From Dicyema japonicum (lineage: Eukaryota > Dicyemida > Rhombozoa > Dicyemidae), in contig RDEW01000030.1 in assembly GCA_011109175.1 (NCBI GenBank), positions 366,094-430,093 on the forward strand: a stretch of 64,000 nt of DNA, in the 5' to 3' direction. The notes beneath the pieces are model-generated. The model was given only the letters and a program-made list of their open reading frames with translations. It was not told where the DNA came from and made no database searches. Below, piece after piece: positions 35,320 to 46,657 of this stretch (position 1 is the first letter of the stretch; every line of letters starts with the position of its first letter). The translations under genes and the position numbers were made by a program.

Positions 35320-36960
35320 ACTATGGGGGAGAGCGGCTGCTGACATCACGGAGTAAGCGTTTCCGCGGATTAACTGCGATACCAATTCTTTGCCTCAGCC
35401 AGACCGCTTCCCGCACGTCTTTCTTGCGGTGGGCCAATTTTCCCCCGATTTCCTTTAGGAAAGAGGCTGTAATACTTCCAGCCGCACCAGACGTCTCGAT
35501 TGCTACCGGTACAAAACGGTAGCGGTCTCCAATTTCGCCATATTTTTTAATCTTGATTTTTCGGCCAGATCGGCTGCCGATCCAGCAGACTGCGCCGAGC
35601 TGAGCATCATCGAGTTCGAGAAAGAATCCACAACAGTGCAGTCCCATACGAGCGATTTTCCCTCAGTGAACGGAAAGATAGTTAACCCATCCGGTCTTTT
35701 CCCATCTCCGCGGTCCAATCCCACAGGTTCCAATACTGCCGGGAAGCCTGCCGCTTCAAGAGCTCGCAAGACAATGTTGTTCATAGCAGCATGGCGGGGT
35801 GCTCTGCCCGCACTCCTTTTGCACGAGAGCGGGTGCAGCCCTTTGGCATCGACGATCCCTCCACAGCGACATTGGTGTTCGACGCAAACATCAGCTCCCA
35901 GGCGTTGTGCGATTCCAATCCGAATACAGTCATCGTCCAATAGGGTCCCCAGGGAGGAAGACGGGAGTGCATCCAGCCACGCTCCGCTCCCATGGTTGGC
36001 GGCGGACACGAGGCATGCAAGACGATGCTGGTTGGCCTCAGACTTTAGCACGTCGAAGATATTCTTGGAGTAAATATCATCCCAGTCACGTTGCCTCGAA
36101 GGATCGTTCGGCATATCCAAACCAGTTTCACACCATTCGCAACGAGCTTCGTCGAAGACTTTTTCCCAAGAGAGTCCGGTTGTAATACGTAGGATTTCTT
36201 GGACCAAAAGGCTTCCACTTGAGAGCGATGACACATATGCTGGATAGGCGATCTCCAGCGCCGACCTGAGACCCGTTCCTCCGAGGCGTGTAGGAAGCTT
36301 GCATTGGTTCCAACTCGGCGCATCAAACTGGATGTTTAGAAGTAATTCAGCTGATTTTCTCAATGTCCTATCTAGTGACAGGAGGATGTCACGATGTTTG
36401 AAGCAGGGAGAACATCGGAGAGCATATAGGAGTTTGGGCAAGCCGATGCTATTCTTCAAAAGGAAGAACGCTGTATGACCATCGAGTAAGGAAAGTTTCT
36501 CCGTGACTCTGGAGAGTTCATCCTCTTTTGTTTGTAGATGGCTCCGCAGTTCCTTTTCGTCAAGTGGGCACCCAAGAAAGTATGTCCGCTCCCTGGGTAC
36601 GACAGTAATTCCAGGTAATACCGAGTTGAAAGACTCGACCACGTTGATGAAATCACTCTCGAGTATGTGATATTTATTAGCTCCGATTTCTTTATGTTTA
36701 TCTCAAGTCCGAGGTTTCGTAGTGCTGGCACGGCATGTGACAGAACGTCGTGTACTTTTCTCCACGGCCCTCCAATTGTGGCGTCATCGAGATACCAAAG
36801 GTTAAGTTGTGTGTTTATAGAGCGGACAATTTCATCGATGGCCAGAGCGAAGAGTAGTGGACCAAGTGGGTCTCCTTGTTGAACTCCGGTCTCCGAACAG
36901 ATAATCTTGTCCCCGAAAACCAGTGAAGAATTTGATCCGTAAGCGAGGAAGACAAGTGGT
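35320..36960 (-). mobile_element. LINE-C, best copy: YLDD reverse transcriptase end and probable RLE
   Basis: The minus strand starts inside the reverse transcriptase: GVQQGDPLGPLLFALAIDE and the catalytic LNLWYLDDATIGGPWRKV (about 36890-36750). A frameshift near 36640 follows. A 379-codon frame (36642-35503) then gives PTRLGGTGLRSALEIAYPAY, a CxC...H...C knuckle (CRCGGIVDAKGLHPLSC), RHAAMNNIVLRALEAAGFP, DGKRPDGLTIFPFTEGKSLV and WDCTVVD. The knuckle followed by RPD and WD is the arrangement of the C-terminal restriction-like endonuclease of R2/Hero-type LINEs. After another frameshift comes YRFVPVAIETSGA, then LKEIGGKLAHRKKDVRE and the end near 35330. Upstream domains are missing, so the copy is 5'-truncated. 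Confidence 0.85.
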
Positions 36961-38399
36961 TCTTAAATTCCTAATTTGGGGTACACGATGATTGACGGAA
37001 ATTATTATGTATGTAGATGTGAAATAGTTTTGGTGGATTAATAGTAGACTGAAATTATTCATGTCTACAAAAATATCCCAAATGATTTTTTTCTTACGAC
37101 AATTTTATTAGGAGATCAAATGAGGTGGTTACCACTATATTGTCTTAACTGCATGAATGGATTAAAAAAATAAAGTGGTTTCCATTATGGCCTGCAGGCA
37201 TTGAGCACAAAATATGAATGAAATAGTGAGCTATGTGGTTTGGCTTGAAGAGGATAGACTTTTTGTTTCATAAGTCCTACTTTAAGGTTTGGACTCTTCA
37301 TTAACCATTAACGAACTTTTTTTTACCAAAGGAAAGTAAAGATTGAATTTTTTGGCTTTTTGTAATACAAGTCCTGTCACAACTTGGACTCTCCTCCGGC
37401 AACCTCAGATCTTTCTTATGATTCATTTTGCGCTGCGACTTTTGAGTCAAGGATCGAATCTCTTCAGAAAGATTGGCATCCTTTTCTCTGTTACTTCTCT
37501 GATTAAAACTAATAGGGGATCTTCATCCTCATCTACAGTCTCGTCGAGCCGCTTGTGTAGGGCAATCTTGATCCCTTCTCTCTTGTATGCAGTGTAGTAC
37601 CATCCCTAAAGTCCATAAAGGAGTTATGGAATGATTGCACGTGAAGAAATAAATAAAAAATCTCCGTCTCGATTTTTAATTTCCTATACACAAGATGGCA
37701 TGTGGATTATTTCCAGCATAAATCCTCCATTAAGGAATTGCAAAATTCCTTACCATTGTCTGTATGCGAGATCAATGGCGATTCGACATAAAAAACATAT
37801 TTTGAGAGTCCACGATAACCAAAATCTAAACTTTAATATCAGAAATTATACCCATGAATATCCATCATTCATTTCTGAGTATCTCCTTAGGTCTATTGAA
37901 TCGCGATCCATTGGCCTTCTAGCTAAGATTATAGGCGGTTTCGTGTTCAGTATTTTTTTTGCATGTGGAAATAAAAAAGCAAAAAATACCTAACAAACTA
38001 CACAATTTAAAATAACTGTCCCAATAAGATCACTACCAATCATGTAATATTCCTGTATCATTTTTGGAAATAGTCGGTCTCTACCAAAGTGATAATAATT
38101 ATGTTCTGACTAATAAATTGTGACTTTAAGGTATACCTATATTGTTTTTAGCACTAATTGCTGTTCTTCTTCACAAAAAACCGTAGCTTATTATTACCAA
38201 TTAAAATATAGGCCTTTTCCTCGTGGAAAATAATTTTTTTAGAGAGTTTCTTAGATGAAATCTGTCAAGTGGACTAATGTCTTCACCTACGTCAAGCCTA
38301 TTACTGATTTCCTTTAATTTTCTTAGTTAATCCGACTAGACGCATTTGTTCACGTTAAATTTTATTTTTATTTAACTCCAATACCACCAAAAATGATAG
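36961..38399. other. Mixed AT-rich region, mostly unclassified
   Basis: At about 37190-37207 the minus strand carries the terminal bases of LINE-C. An open stretch at 37343-37597 ends RLCRAILIPSLLYAV, which resembles a LINE thumb. The 120-codon stretch at 37631-37993 has no recognisable family. The remainder (38000-38400) is AT-rich and featureless to me. Confidence 0.35.
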
Positions 38400-38512
38400 G
38401 TCAAAACTAACTAACTAGGTAATCCCAGCTTCCAACAACATCCGAACTCTCTTCGTCTGGTCTTCTAATGACCCAACCGCATTCTGGAAGCGCCTTCTCT
38501 TCCTTCTGCATA
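38400..38512 (-). mobile_element. LINE-A-related 3' end fragment
   Basis: On the minus strand GAAGACCAGACGAAGAGAGT and TTGTTGGAAGCTGGGATTAC echo the conserved LINE-A terminus (GTCCGGGAGTTGCTAGAAGC then GGATCACTT). This is a 5'-truncated insertion of roughly 110 bases. Confidence 0.5.
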
Positions 38513-38574
38513 GGAATTCAATCGGCTTGCACTTTTTTTATAACCGATCGAAATTCCTTTACAATTTAGAGAAT

Positions 38575-38705
38575 TTTAGCCTGGCGGCATGCGGTTCACC
38601 TGTTGTTGTGGTGGCGCCCGGTGCAAGTTATACACTAAAGAGAACCGTTTGAACTTCTCCACCCCTCTACGTCCGGGTGGCCTACCAATTTCAAGTTATT
38701 ATTAT
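38575..38705 (+). mobile_element. SINE-3 fragment with compensatory stem
   Basis: TGGCGGCATGCGG aligns with the SINE-3 head TGGCGTCATGTGA. The outer stem is CGGTTC (38592-38597) with GAACCG (38642-38647), replacing TGATCC/GGATCA of other copies by paired changes. Hairpin II (CACC...GGTG, 38597-38613) is retained and a weaker hairpin III follows. It ends at a (TTA)n stretch that begins the adjacent SINE-2 copy. Confidence 0.6.
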
Positions 38706-38812
38706 TATTGCCCCCAGCTTACCATTGTAGGCCCAGCACAAACAGTCATAACTAACTAATCCAAAGAAGGAACCAAAGGGAAAACATCTGCTTGTGCTGA
38801 CCAATTTCAAGT
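38697..38812 (-). mobile_element. SINE-2 3' fragment
   Basis: On the minus strand the segment reads GTGCTGGGCCTACAATGGTA and AGCTGGGGGCAATAATAATA, the 3' hairpin and (TAA)n tail of SINE-2. Only the last 110 bases are present. Confidence 0.75.
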
Positions 38813-38939
38813 TCACGTTAAACTAATTAATTTTGTTGAATAATTATTAAAATTTATATATTTTAATATCCAATGAAAGTTTTATGAAATTTCATATTTT
38901 TAATGTAATTTGCGAACCACAATTAATTTATTTGGGTTT

Positions 38940-40975
38940 AGGTGGTGACGTCCCTCTTGAAAGTTAAGTCTGAAAAACACGAAAATTGCAATCTAAAGGA
39001 CTTCTTTCTTTTAACGTTCAATGTCAGAGAACTCTCTAGTGCATGGAAAAGAAAAGAATTTTGTGAAGACCTTTTAAAATATAAGATATCAATCGGATGT
39101 CTCCAAGAGACAAAAATATTCTCTGGGGGATCAAAACATTACGGACTAGGATTCGCTGTAAGAATGGACCTACTGGACTATCAATGAAGGATTGTGATTC
39201 TACAAATAACATTGGACGATCATAACTCTCCGAAGAGTTATCTTACTATTATTAACGCATATGCTCCACATAGTTGATGGATCAATAAGAAACCCGAGGA
39301 GATTGACGACTCTTATGCGAATCTGTCTGATGTTTATTCTAATTATGAAAATTACACATTAATATTGATTGCCGGTGATCTTAATGCAAAAGTTGGAAAT
39401 CGAATCACTATAGAAGAATCATTCATTGGAAGACATGGAAGGGGGAAAAGGAACGTTGCAGGAACCTTGTTTGCCACCTTTTGTCAAGCAAATAACCTAT
39501 TATTTTGTAACACGGTCTTTATGCACTCGGCAAGACACAAGACAATTTGGTCAGGCAATAGAACGAAGTCTGACGAAAGCATTGTGAAAATCTACAATCA
39601 AATAGACTACATTATTTCCAGACAAAAATACCGCAGTATTGTCACTGATGCCCGTGCTTATGGAGGGTCTGTAATTGATAGCGATCACAAGATGGTTATT
39701 GCCAAAATGTCCTTAAAGAAACTTATGGGTTTGCAAGGGATGAAAAGAAAGTGCAATGGACACACGGAACTGCGGGGGAAGGGATACGTTATAGACCATC
39801 TAAAGAACAATACTATCCAGGGAGAGGAATTCAGAAAATACCTGGATGAGGGATTGGAAGAAATATCAGTAGATTTGGCACCACAAATCGCGTGGACCTT
39901 GGTCAAACAGAAGATCATGAATGCTGCAGATATATATCTAAAAGAGGACTACGTAACTAATACACCCACTGAAAAAACAACCGCTTTGAAACTCTTTGCA
40001 AATCAACAAAAGGCGATATGGATACAATGTCTAAATACAGATGACAAAAATACGAAACAGCGGCTACAAAAGGAAAGAACAGTCATCAAAAAGAAAATAA
40101 GAAAAGCTGCACGTCGGATATTAAAGAACGAAACAATAACAAAAATAGAGAAAATCGAAGGCCATAAAGACAATGCGAAGTTTTATGAAGCTGTCGGACA
40201 AATCTGAAAACTACCAAAGAAAACACTGACTTTACGAGATGGAGAAGGAAAACATATTGCTAACCAACAAGAAATTACAGAATTTATAGCGGATTATTTT
40301 GAAGCACTATTCGTATCAAAAAATAGCAATAAACTCACCATTAACACCGATCAGATAAATTTAGACGAAGAATTAACTTTGGAAGAAATGATGACAGCAA
40401 GTTTCAAACTGAAAGACAATAAGAGTCCCGGCTCAGATGGCTTAAATGGTGAATTTTTTAAATATGGAACGCAAAAACTATACAAGATAAATGCCTGGAT
40501 TTTAAACGAAACGTACCGTAAAGAAGCCACCTTGCCACTTGGAGAAGGACTATTGATACCAGTACAGAAGCCAAACAAAAAAGCGGGGAAAGTTGAGAAC
40601 CTAAGACCAGTGGTCTTAACCAACACATTGCGGAAGATACTAGCCAATATTACGCTTCAAAGAATGGAGGGACACCTAGACTCGTACCTGTCGGCTTATC
40701 AAAGTGGCTTCCGCAAAGGGAGATTAACGTCAGATGTTATATGGAGCTACAAATGGAGAAGTGCAACTGTTCAAAAATTTAAAATAACAGGACTGGGAAA
40801 GCTTTATCGAAGGACATTTGAAACGACAATTGGTACCCTTCAAGGAGAGCCTTTATCCCCGACTTTGTTTATTATTTATTTGGAGGCAGCTACGAGACTT
40901 GAAGCCTCATATCGGAGAAGGAACGACCATAATAGCATATACGGATGACGTGGACTTAATTCTAATTTCAGGTAT
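38940..40975 (+). mobile_element. LINE-B subfamily copy, endonuclease to YADD region
   Basis: The best-preserved APE endonuclease of the LINE-B group: FFLLTFNVRELSSAWK, IGCLQETKIFSGG with the catalytic Glu, TIINAYAPHS, LIAGDLNAKVGNR, GRHGRGKRNVAGTL, CNTVFMHSARHKTIWSGN, YNQIDYIIS and VIDSDHKMVIAKM with the terminal Asp-His. The main open stretch is 39365-40207. RT follows: SPGSDGLNGEFFKYG, VENLRPVVLTNTLRKILA, LQGEPLSPTLFIIYLEAA and IAYTDDVDLILIS, with YTDD for YADD. The element is cut off at 40975 by an integrase-bearing element. Stops at about 39187 and 40205 show it is dead. Confidence 0.85.
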
Positions 40976-41610
40976 ATTTTTGATTTAGTTGATCTACGAC
41001 ACTATTCAAATTTCAATGAAGATTTTTGCTGGCTTTTGGTTGGGTTGGATTCCTTTTTTAAATTTTGCTGGACAAGACCTCTAAAGAGTAAATCGGCTAC
41101 GGAGGTGTCAAGTGCAATAAAAAGCATAATTTTAATGTTTGGAAAACCAACCATTTTGCACACAGACAATGCCATGGGTGCAGGGACAAGTAGAGCGTCT
41201 GAATCAGACATTGAAGTTCATGATTTCTTCTACGTGCTTTTCAAAGAATTTGAATTTCAGATGGATCGATATCATCGAAGAAATTACAAGTTCGTATAAT
41301 TCTGTCCAGCATTCGACCACTTTGCACTCTCCATTCGAATTGATGTTTGGAGCTTCTGCCGATGACACCGTTAATAATCATTACTCAGAAAACGAAATGA
41401 ATGAAATATTCCACCAAATTGATTCGTGGAATGAAGAAACACATACAGAAGCAACTGAATATCTTGCATGGTTTTGGTCATCAAATGAAACTACGAGAAC
41501 GAAAGTAATTTCGAATTCAAACAATGCTGAAAGAAAAATGTTAGGAAAAAGAACGTGGAAGAATGATATTTTCATTTTTAACATAGGCGATCGAAGTTGT
41601 TAGAAGAATC
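40974..41610 (+). pseudogene. Retroviral-type integrase fragment (KRBA2/gypsy-like)
   Basis: The frame from 40974 reads FDLVDLRHYSNFNEDFCWLL, holding the probable first catalytic Asp, then RPLKSKSATEVSSAIKS and FGKPTILHTDN (second Asp). A frameshift and internal deletion then join QGQVERLNQTLKFM (catalytic Glu in VERLNQ), SSYNSVQHSTTLHSPFELMF and a C-terminal tail to 41603. The D...D...E integrase core and the QGxVERxNxTLK block are typical of gypsy/KRBA2-type integrases. The usual ~20 residues between HTDNG and QGQVER are absent. No gag, protease or LTR is visible; the residual fragment sits at the truncated end of a LINE. Confidence 0.8.
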
Positions 41611-41689
41611 TATCTTGATAATAATAAAAAACACGAAAAAGTTGCTTAAAGTTCTTAAGTTTTCAGCTTTGCATTAGAGTTAGGAAAAC

Positions 41690-42021
41690 TTAGGGATATA
41701 TTAGAGTTATACAACGAACAGAACTTAAGAAAACTAACAATTTGACGAGACACAGCTGAAACACACAATTTGAATTGAAGTAGCAAAAATCACCAATGTA
41801 ACTAAGAGAAAAAGTATCTATGAAGTCAGTTGTGTCGAACTCATTTCCATTTGAGGGCCGCATTGACAAGCTGATAATCGGCTCGATATACTGGTTGTAG
41901 AGATGCTCCATGCCAAGTCGAAAGATCTTCTGTAATGTCCAAGGAGGACCTTCACGAAGTTTCTTTGAGAAGAAGATGGCATGTTATTTAATGCGCCCCG
42001 AAAATCATCAGGAAAAGTCAT
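41690..42021 (-). CDS. Unrecognised small spliced gene
   Basis: From a possible ATG at 42021 the minus strand reads MTFPDDFRGALNNMPSSSQR then NFVK. A 20-nt GT..AG gap leads to KIFRLGMEHLYNQYIEPIIS and LSMRPSNGNEFDTTDFIDTF. The 20-nt intron agrees in size with those of the neighbouring host genes, which is the main reason to take it seriously. Later exons are unclear, with two alternative acceptors near 41815 and 41770. I do not recognise the product. It lies between an integrase fragment and LINE-D, and could also be part of an unknown element. Confidence 0.4.
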
Positions 42022-42089
42022 TTAGTAACGTTTTTTTGTTTAGTAGAAATTTTAATTCAATGAAATTTATATCATCAAAAATTAAAATA

Positions 42090-45000
42090 ATGTAAATTAT
42101 AATTTGTTAATGTTGTGGATAATTTGACTAGTTTAAAGCAAACTTTGTTCTTAAAAGTCGCAAATGTTTTACAATACTATGACCAATACGGATCCTTTAT
42201 AGAGGCGGTGAATGAGACCTGCCCCTTTGGTTATGACAATCATCATTTCAGGACAATCTCAACCAAGCCGTCTGAGATTGTCCTCAGGAACCTCCCCTTC
42301 TGGGTAAAGGAAAACGACCTCTTGGACTAGTTCAGGAGATCGCTCCCTCAGTCACGAAGGTTACCCGAAGGACCAGAGGATTGCAGGCCATGCCATTGAC
42401 GAAGGCCACGATCAATATGAAGTCGGAGGCTACATCACTAATTCGATGTGGCTTCTACATCGGGACGAACAAGATTTCTTGTGAATGGATGCGAAGAGGA
42501 CCACCAATCTGCTACAGCTGTCAGCAAATCGGCCACTTTGCATACCAGTGCACGGGAAGGAAAAAATGCTTCCGTTGCGCGGGAGAACACGACACCACCA
42601 AGTGCGATGCGGATCCAACCCTTGAAGGAAAATGTGTTAACTGCGGGTCAACAAGACACGGCGCAAGATACGAAGGATGCCCTGTATTCATGGAGGCCAG
42701 ACGAAAGTTAAACTCCCGAATCGACAACAGGGAACAGAAACAGAAGGATGTTATTACTAAGAAATTGGAACTGCCAGGCCAAAAAAGGGTAATTAGCCCA
42801 AGAACTAATAAGTACGAAGCTGCACCTCTTCCATGAGAGTCGACCTGGCTACCAAAGGAAAAGTTATCAGGGAGTAAGTATTACAAGAGAACTAAAGGAA
42901 ATAGTATCAAGACTGAAGGAACTAAGTAACATACTCGAGGTGGATTTACGCAATATGGTGGACCTGGCCATGGAGAGCCCGGGCCACCAACAAGAAATTG
43001 AAAAGAAACTTAAAGATAGTGCTAGTGAACGCCCGATCCCTAAAGAAGAGGCGTCATGACCTGGCACTACTACTATCGTCCACCAAGATTGACATCCTGG
43101 TGGTCAATTAAACCAAAGTGAAAAAGACTAACAACACAATGCTAGAGGGATACAATTCTATAGAAATTCCATGGGTCGAAGGTGCAGAAGCTGGTACTGG
43201 AACCACATTGTTCTACAGCGAAGTTCTACAGATACGTGAGCCAAAAACTATTATGAATACACACTGTGAATTTGTTTTCGTTGGGAAAAGATGCGAAGAG
43301 GACCGTCATTCCGCTGCAGCTGTCAGCAAAGAAAAGGATCGATGGGATCTAACGATAGAAGGTAAATAAATGGAGTGTGGATGCATCGGAAGTGTCCAGG
43401 CCGCATAGGCGGACACGTTTAAATATCCTTAAAATAACTCCTTACTTACTGTGGAATAAATTTGGTTTATTGGTATTGGACGATGACCATATACCACAAG
43501 AGATGTTATTGAACCTAGCTCCAGACTCCATGGACTCTGTTTACAGGTCGACCTAACAGGAGAAAACTGGGAACACTACTTAAGTTACATATCAAGAAAC
43601 CTCAAAAACTGGAAGGATGGACCTTATTCCCGAAATGATATTGACAACATAGACAGAGGCCTCTCAATTATGATGGAGAGATACTTATCACTTTACGCAA
43701 GGAGGAGAACTTCAAAGACCAATCATGGGAAGAGTATCCATCAATTTCTCCCCTCATACATTATCTATGATTAATGAAAGAAACCGCATAAGGAACAAAC
43801 TCAGAAGATGTGTTGACTGGATGGACCGGATTGCACTGACCGACTATCTAAAAATAATCAGAAAAATCATTGAAGAAGGAACAAACTGTCCAAAGAACAA
43901 CATTTGAGGAACGAGGCAAGCAAACTAAATACAAAAGACCCTCGTTCTGAAAGTTCTACAGAAGATTAACTGGCAGAACATGAAGGATACAGAAATCTCT
44001 TTGACCAAACCAGAAGGAGGATCAAAACCTATTGAAGAAGCTCCAGTTATCTTTAAGAAGCAACTGGAGCATATCCAGGGCGTCAACCCAATGGAGCTAA
44101 TCCCAGGGGAAAAGTTGAAAGCTACAGAAGACTTCCTAACGTACTCTCTGGATGATCTTAATGATACCGAAATGGAGATAACGACATAGGACGTTATAAA
44201 TGCGATCAGAACATGAAAGGCCAACGCCCTGGACATGATCATATAAGTATGAGATTGTTCAAGGAAGAGCCGGATGATCTGCTGCTTGTGCTGAGGAATC
44301 TATTTAACGCGAGTATTACTCATGGATATGTCCCAATACGATGGAAATGTTCTATTATCAGAATGGTACTCAAACCGGGAAAGTCGGGAGGAACCCTCTC
44401 AACTATAGACCGATCAGTCTCATTTGCTCCATTTCCAAGATTGCTGAGCTAATTATCTTCAAGAGGCTGAACAAGCACATAGAAGAGAGTTGTTTCCTCC
44501 TCGCGGAACAATGGGGCTTCAGACATGGAAAATCCTGTACGGACTGCATCTACCAGATGCACTCGACGGTATTGAGAGGTCTGGAATTCAAGAGACAAGT
44601 CAACCTAGTATGTCTGGATCTGTCTAAAGCTTTTGATAGCGTGTGGCATGAAGCCCTCCTATCAAGGTTAGCAGCTGCGAATATCCATAAGAAACACTTC
44701 ATATGGATAAAGAACTTTTAACGGAACGAACTTCCCGAATACGTGTCGGACCATATATATCAAAAGATACTTCATTGAAGAGGGGAGTTCCACAGGGCTC
44801 TATCTTGAGCCCGCTGATGTTCAATATATTTTTGTTAGACTTCCCCGTTCTACCAGATATGAACACCAAGATGTTGATATAAGCGGATGACATTCTAATC
44901 ATAGATACTTCTGGAAAATCCACTTTATCGGAAAATAGAATCAGGCTATTCGTTGATCAGGACTGGTGCTCCAAGAGAGGGATGACACTCTCTACCGAGA

Positions 45001-45540
45001 AATCGAGCCATATGAGAGTCAGTCGCTACGGAGGCATCGTGTACAGCCTTATTCACTTGGCATCCCAAAAGTGAATTCACTTCGCTGCCTCGGGATAGCC
45101 ATCGATGGAGAAGGTTCCTTCATGAAAGATATCAGACGAAGAAGGAAAAAAGCGCTACAAGCGCTTTTTCTGTACAAAAGCTATCCGTAAGCTTGGAGAC
45201 CTTCTGTTTGTTTTCACGAGAGTTATTCTGCCGGAACTATTGTATGGATGCGAAGCATGGTTTTTCTCACGCCATAGAGATAGAATTATACTACTTATGG
45301 AAAAATCAAGAAGGTCAGCAATAAAGCTGGCCTTGGGGAAAAAACTATTCAACACCCTCAGTATAGAAGAAGATAAAATTCTTACTCCGGTGAGATAATT
45401 GTGGAGAAGAGGATCGATGGGATCACCGATAGGATAAAAGAAATGGAGATGAAACGTCGGAAGAGTCCAGGCCGCATAGGCAGACTTGCATAAACCTCTT
45501 AATTAACTCCTATAATTCGCTTGAATAAAGTTTGGGTTGG
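42090..45540 (+). mobile_element. LINE-D, Jockey-like, two ORFs, with a nested derivative
   Basis: ORF1 (42115-42836, one frameshift near 42330) is a gag-like protein with three CCHC knuckles, CYSCQQIGHFAYQC, CFRCAGEHDTTKC and CVNCGSTRHGARYEGC, for RNA binding. ORF2 starts near 43010 with an APE endonuclease (VNARSLKKRRHDLALLLSST, KIDILVVN then a stop where the family has Glu). It is interrupted at 43250-43475 and resumes as linker and reverse transcriptase: VLKPGKSGGNPLNYRPISLI, WGFRHGKSCTDCIYQM, CLDLSKAFDSVWHEALLSRL, VPQGSILSPLMFNIFLLD and ADDILIIDTSG with the Tyr codon changed to a stop. The thumb LGIAIDGEGSFMKDIRRRRK and VILPELLYGCEAW follow, then a 3'UTR ending near 45540. Several stops: inactive. 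Confidence 0.88.
43250..43475 (+). mobile_element. Internally deleted LINE-D derivative nested in LINE-D ORF2
   Basis: The first ~80 bases copy ORF1 of LINE-D (GATGCGAAGAGGACC and GCAGCTGTCAGCAAA, as at 42489-42530). The next bases copy the 3'UTR (GGATCGATGGGATC, GTCCAGGCCGCATAGGC, AATAAA.TTTGG, as at 45408-45530). Roughly 2.9 kb between is missing. It disrupts the endonuclease of the host copy. Confidence 0.75.
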
Positions 45541-45649
45541 GGGACGATTGCCATTTTGTTTGATTGGCTTTTTAAATCGGTACATTTAATATCGATATTT
45601 AACGGCTCGTATTCAACCGTATCTCATTCTGAACCGGTCACATTTATTA
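45541..45649. other. Spacer between LINE-D and SINE-2
   Basis: About 110 bases with no feature I can support. Confidence 0.3.
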
Positions 45650-45910
45650 ACCACAAACTTACAATCTTTGGTAAGTCTAGCACAAACATTCACAACTAAT
45701 TAATCTAAGGAAGGAACCAAAGGGAGAACGTCTGCTTGTACCAACCAAATCCATCCTCAAATAGTCCATTAGATGCTTCCGCTTCATATGAGAGGTAGAA
45801 AACTTCTATTTTCGACACACATCTACCGTCGCGGAGATCACTTCATTCATAGGCGGAAGAGTTTTCATAATGGTAATCTTCACTAGTGGATTTGTCAGAG
45901 AAGGTAGGAC
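45650..45910 (-). mobile_element. SINE-2 copy
   Basis: The minus strand shares the SINE-2 body: GTCCTACCTTCTCTGACAAA, ATGAAGTGATCTCCGCGACG, GGAAGCATCTAATGGAC and GGATTTGGTTGGTACAAGCA. The 3' hairpin region (TTACCAAAGATTGTAAG) lies near 45670. The tRNA-like head is missing. Confidence 0.75.
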
Positions 45911-46657
45911 ACCATTAAGGTATCTATAATAATAAAGACAAAAAAGTCAAAACAAAATAATCTTAAAAGGTCAATTGATGTTTTATGTAAATATTTAATT
46001 TTTTTTTAAAAACAGGTTTAAGGAATTTCTTTCAAAACCCTCATAGTTTTTGAGGTTGTCGGTCTCTTAGATCAACAAAACCCATCAGTTCAGCCATCGT
46101 TGACTTTGTGTGAGACTGCAATCAGAGTTAGGCTTATGAGCTAAATTATATAATTTTCTATAATTAAACACGTGACCTAATTAATACTCAATAACCTTAA
46201 ACCGCCCTGAAGTAAATGGAGGATGACTGCATTAATATGGGAACACTGACTTATTTCTTGATGTGGTACTTGGCACGTTCAGTTCTACTGTTATTTTTTA
46301 ATTTCTTTTTATTATTTCGTCAAGTTCTTCTATGTTCCCTGGATTGAACTCTTCTCTCAAATTGAAAAAAAAACCATAAAAATATTTTGGAAGGAAGACC
46401 CCGCTTTTGGCAGCGATTGGAATGATCAAATGTCCGTCTGTACAACAAAACACATTATTGTTGTTTTATGTCACTAATTTTTTCATCGATCCACAAATTA
46501 TGCAACATGTCTACAGTATTGACGGCCTTTAGTAAAGGCACGGTGCCTGTTAAGTCATCTATTTTCAGGGATGATAATTTTTTTGCAAACTTTGGCTTTT
46601 TCGTAGTTTGATGATGTAGTCGAATGATTTCATTTTATCAGTCACTATCTAATTGAT
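45911..46657. other. AT-rich region without a recognised gene
   Basis: Long T and A tracts; no open frame or repeat assignment that I can support. Confidence 0.3.

Noticed and set aside
35636-36185. Two plus-strand genes of 128 and 145 codons
   Set aside because: They are antisense to the LINE-C C-terminal ORF, whose motifs are clear on the minus strand.
41810-42000. PPP4R2-like phosphatase subunit (GPPWTLQKIF)
   Set aside because: That reading needs the 20-nt intron to be retained. The similarity is limited to about seven residues, so no family is claimed.
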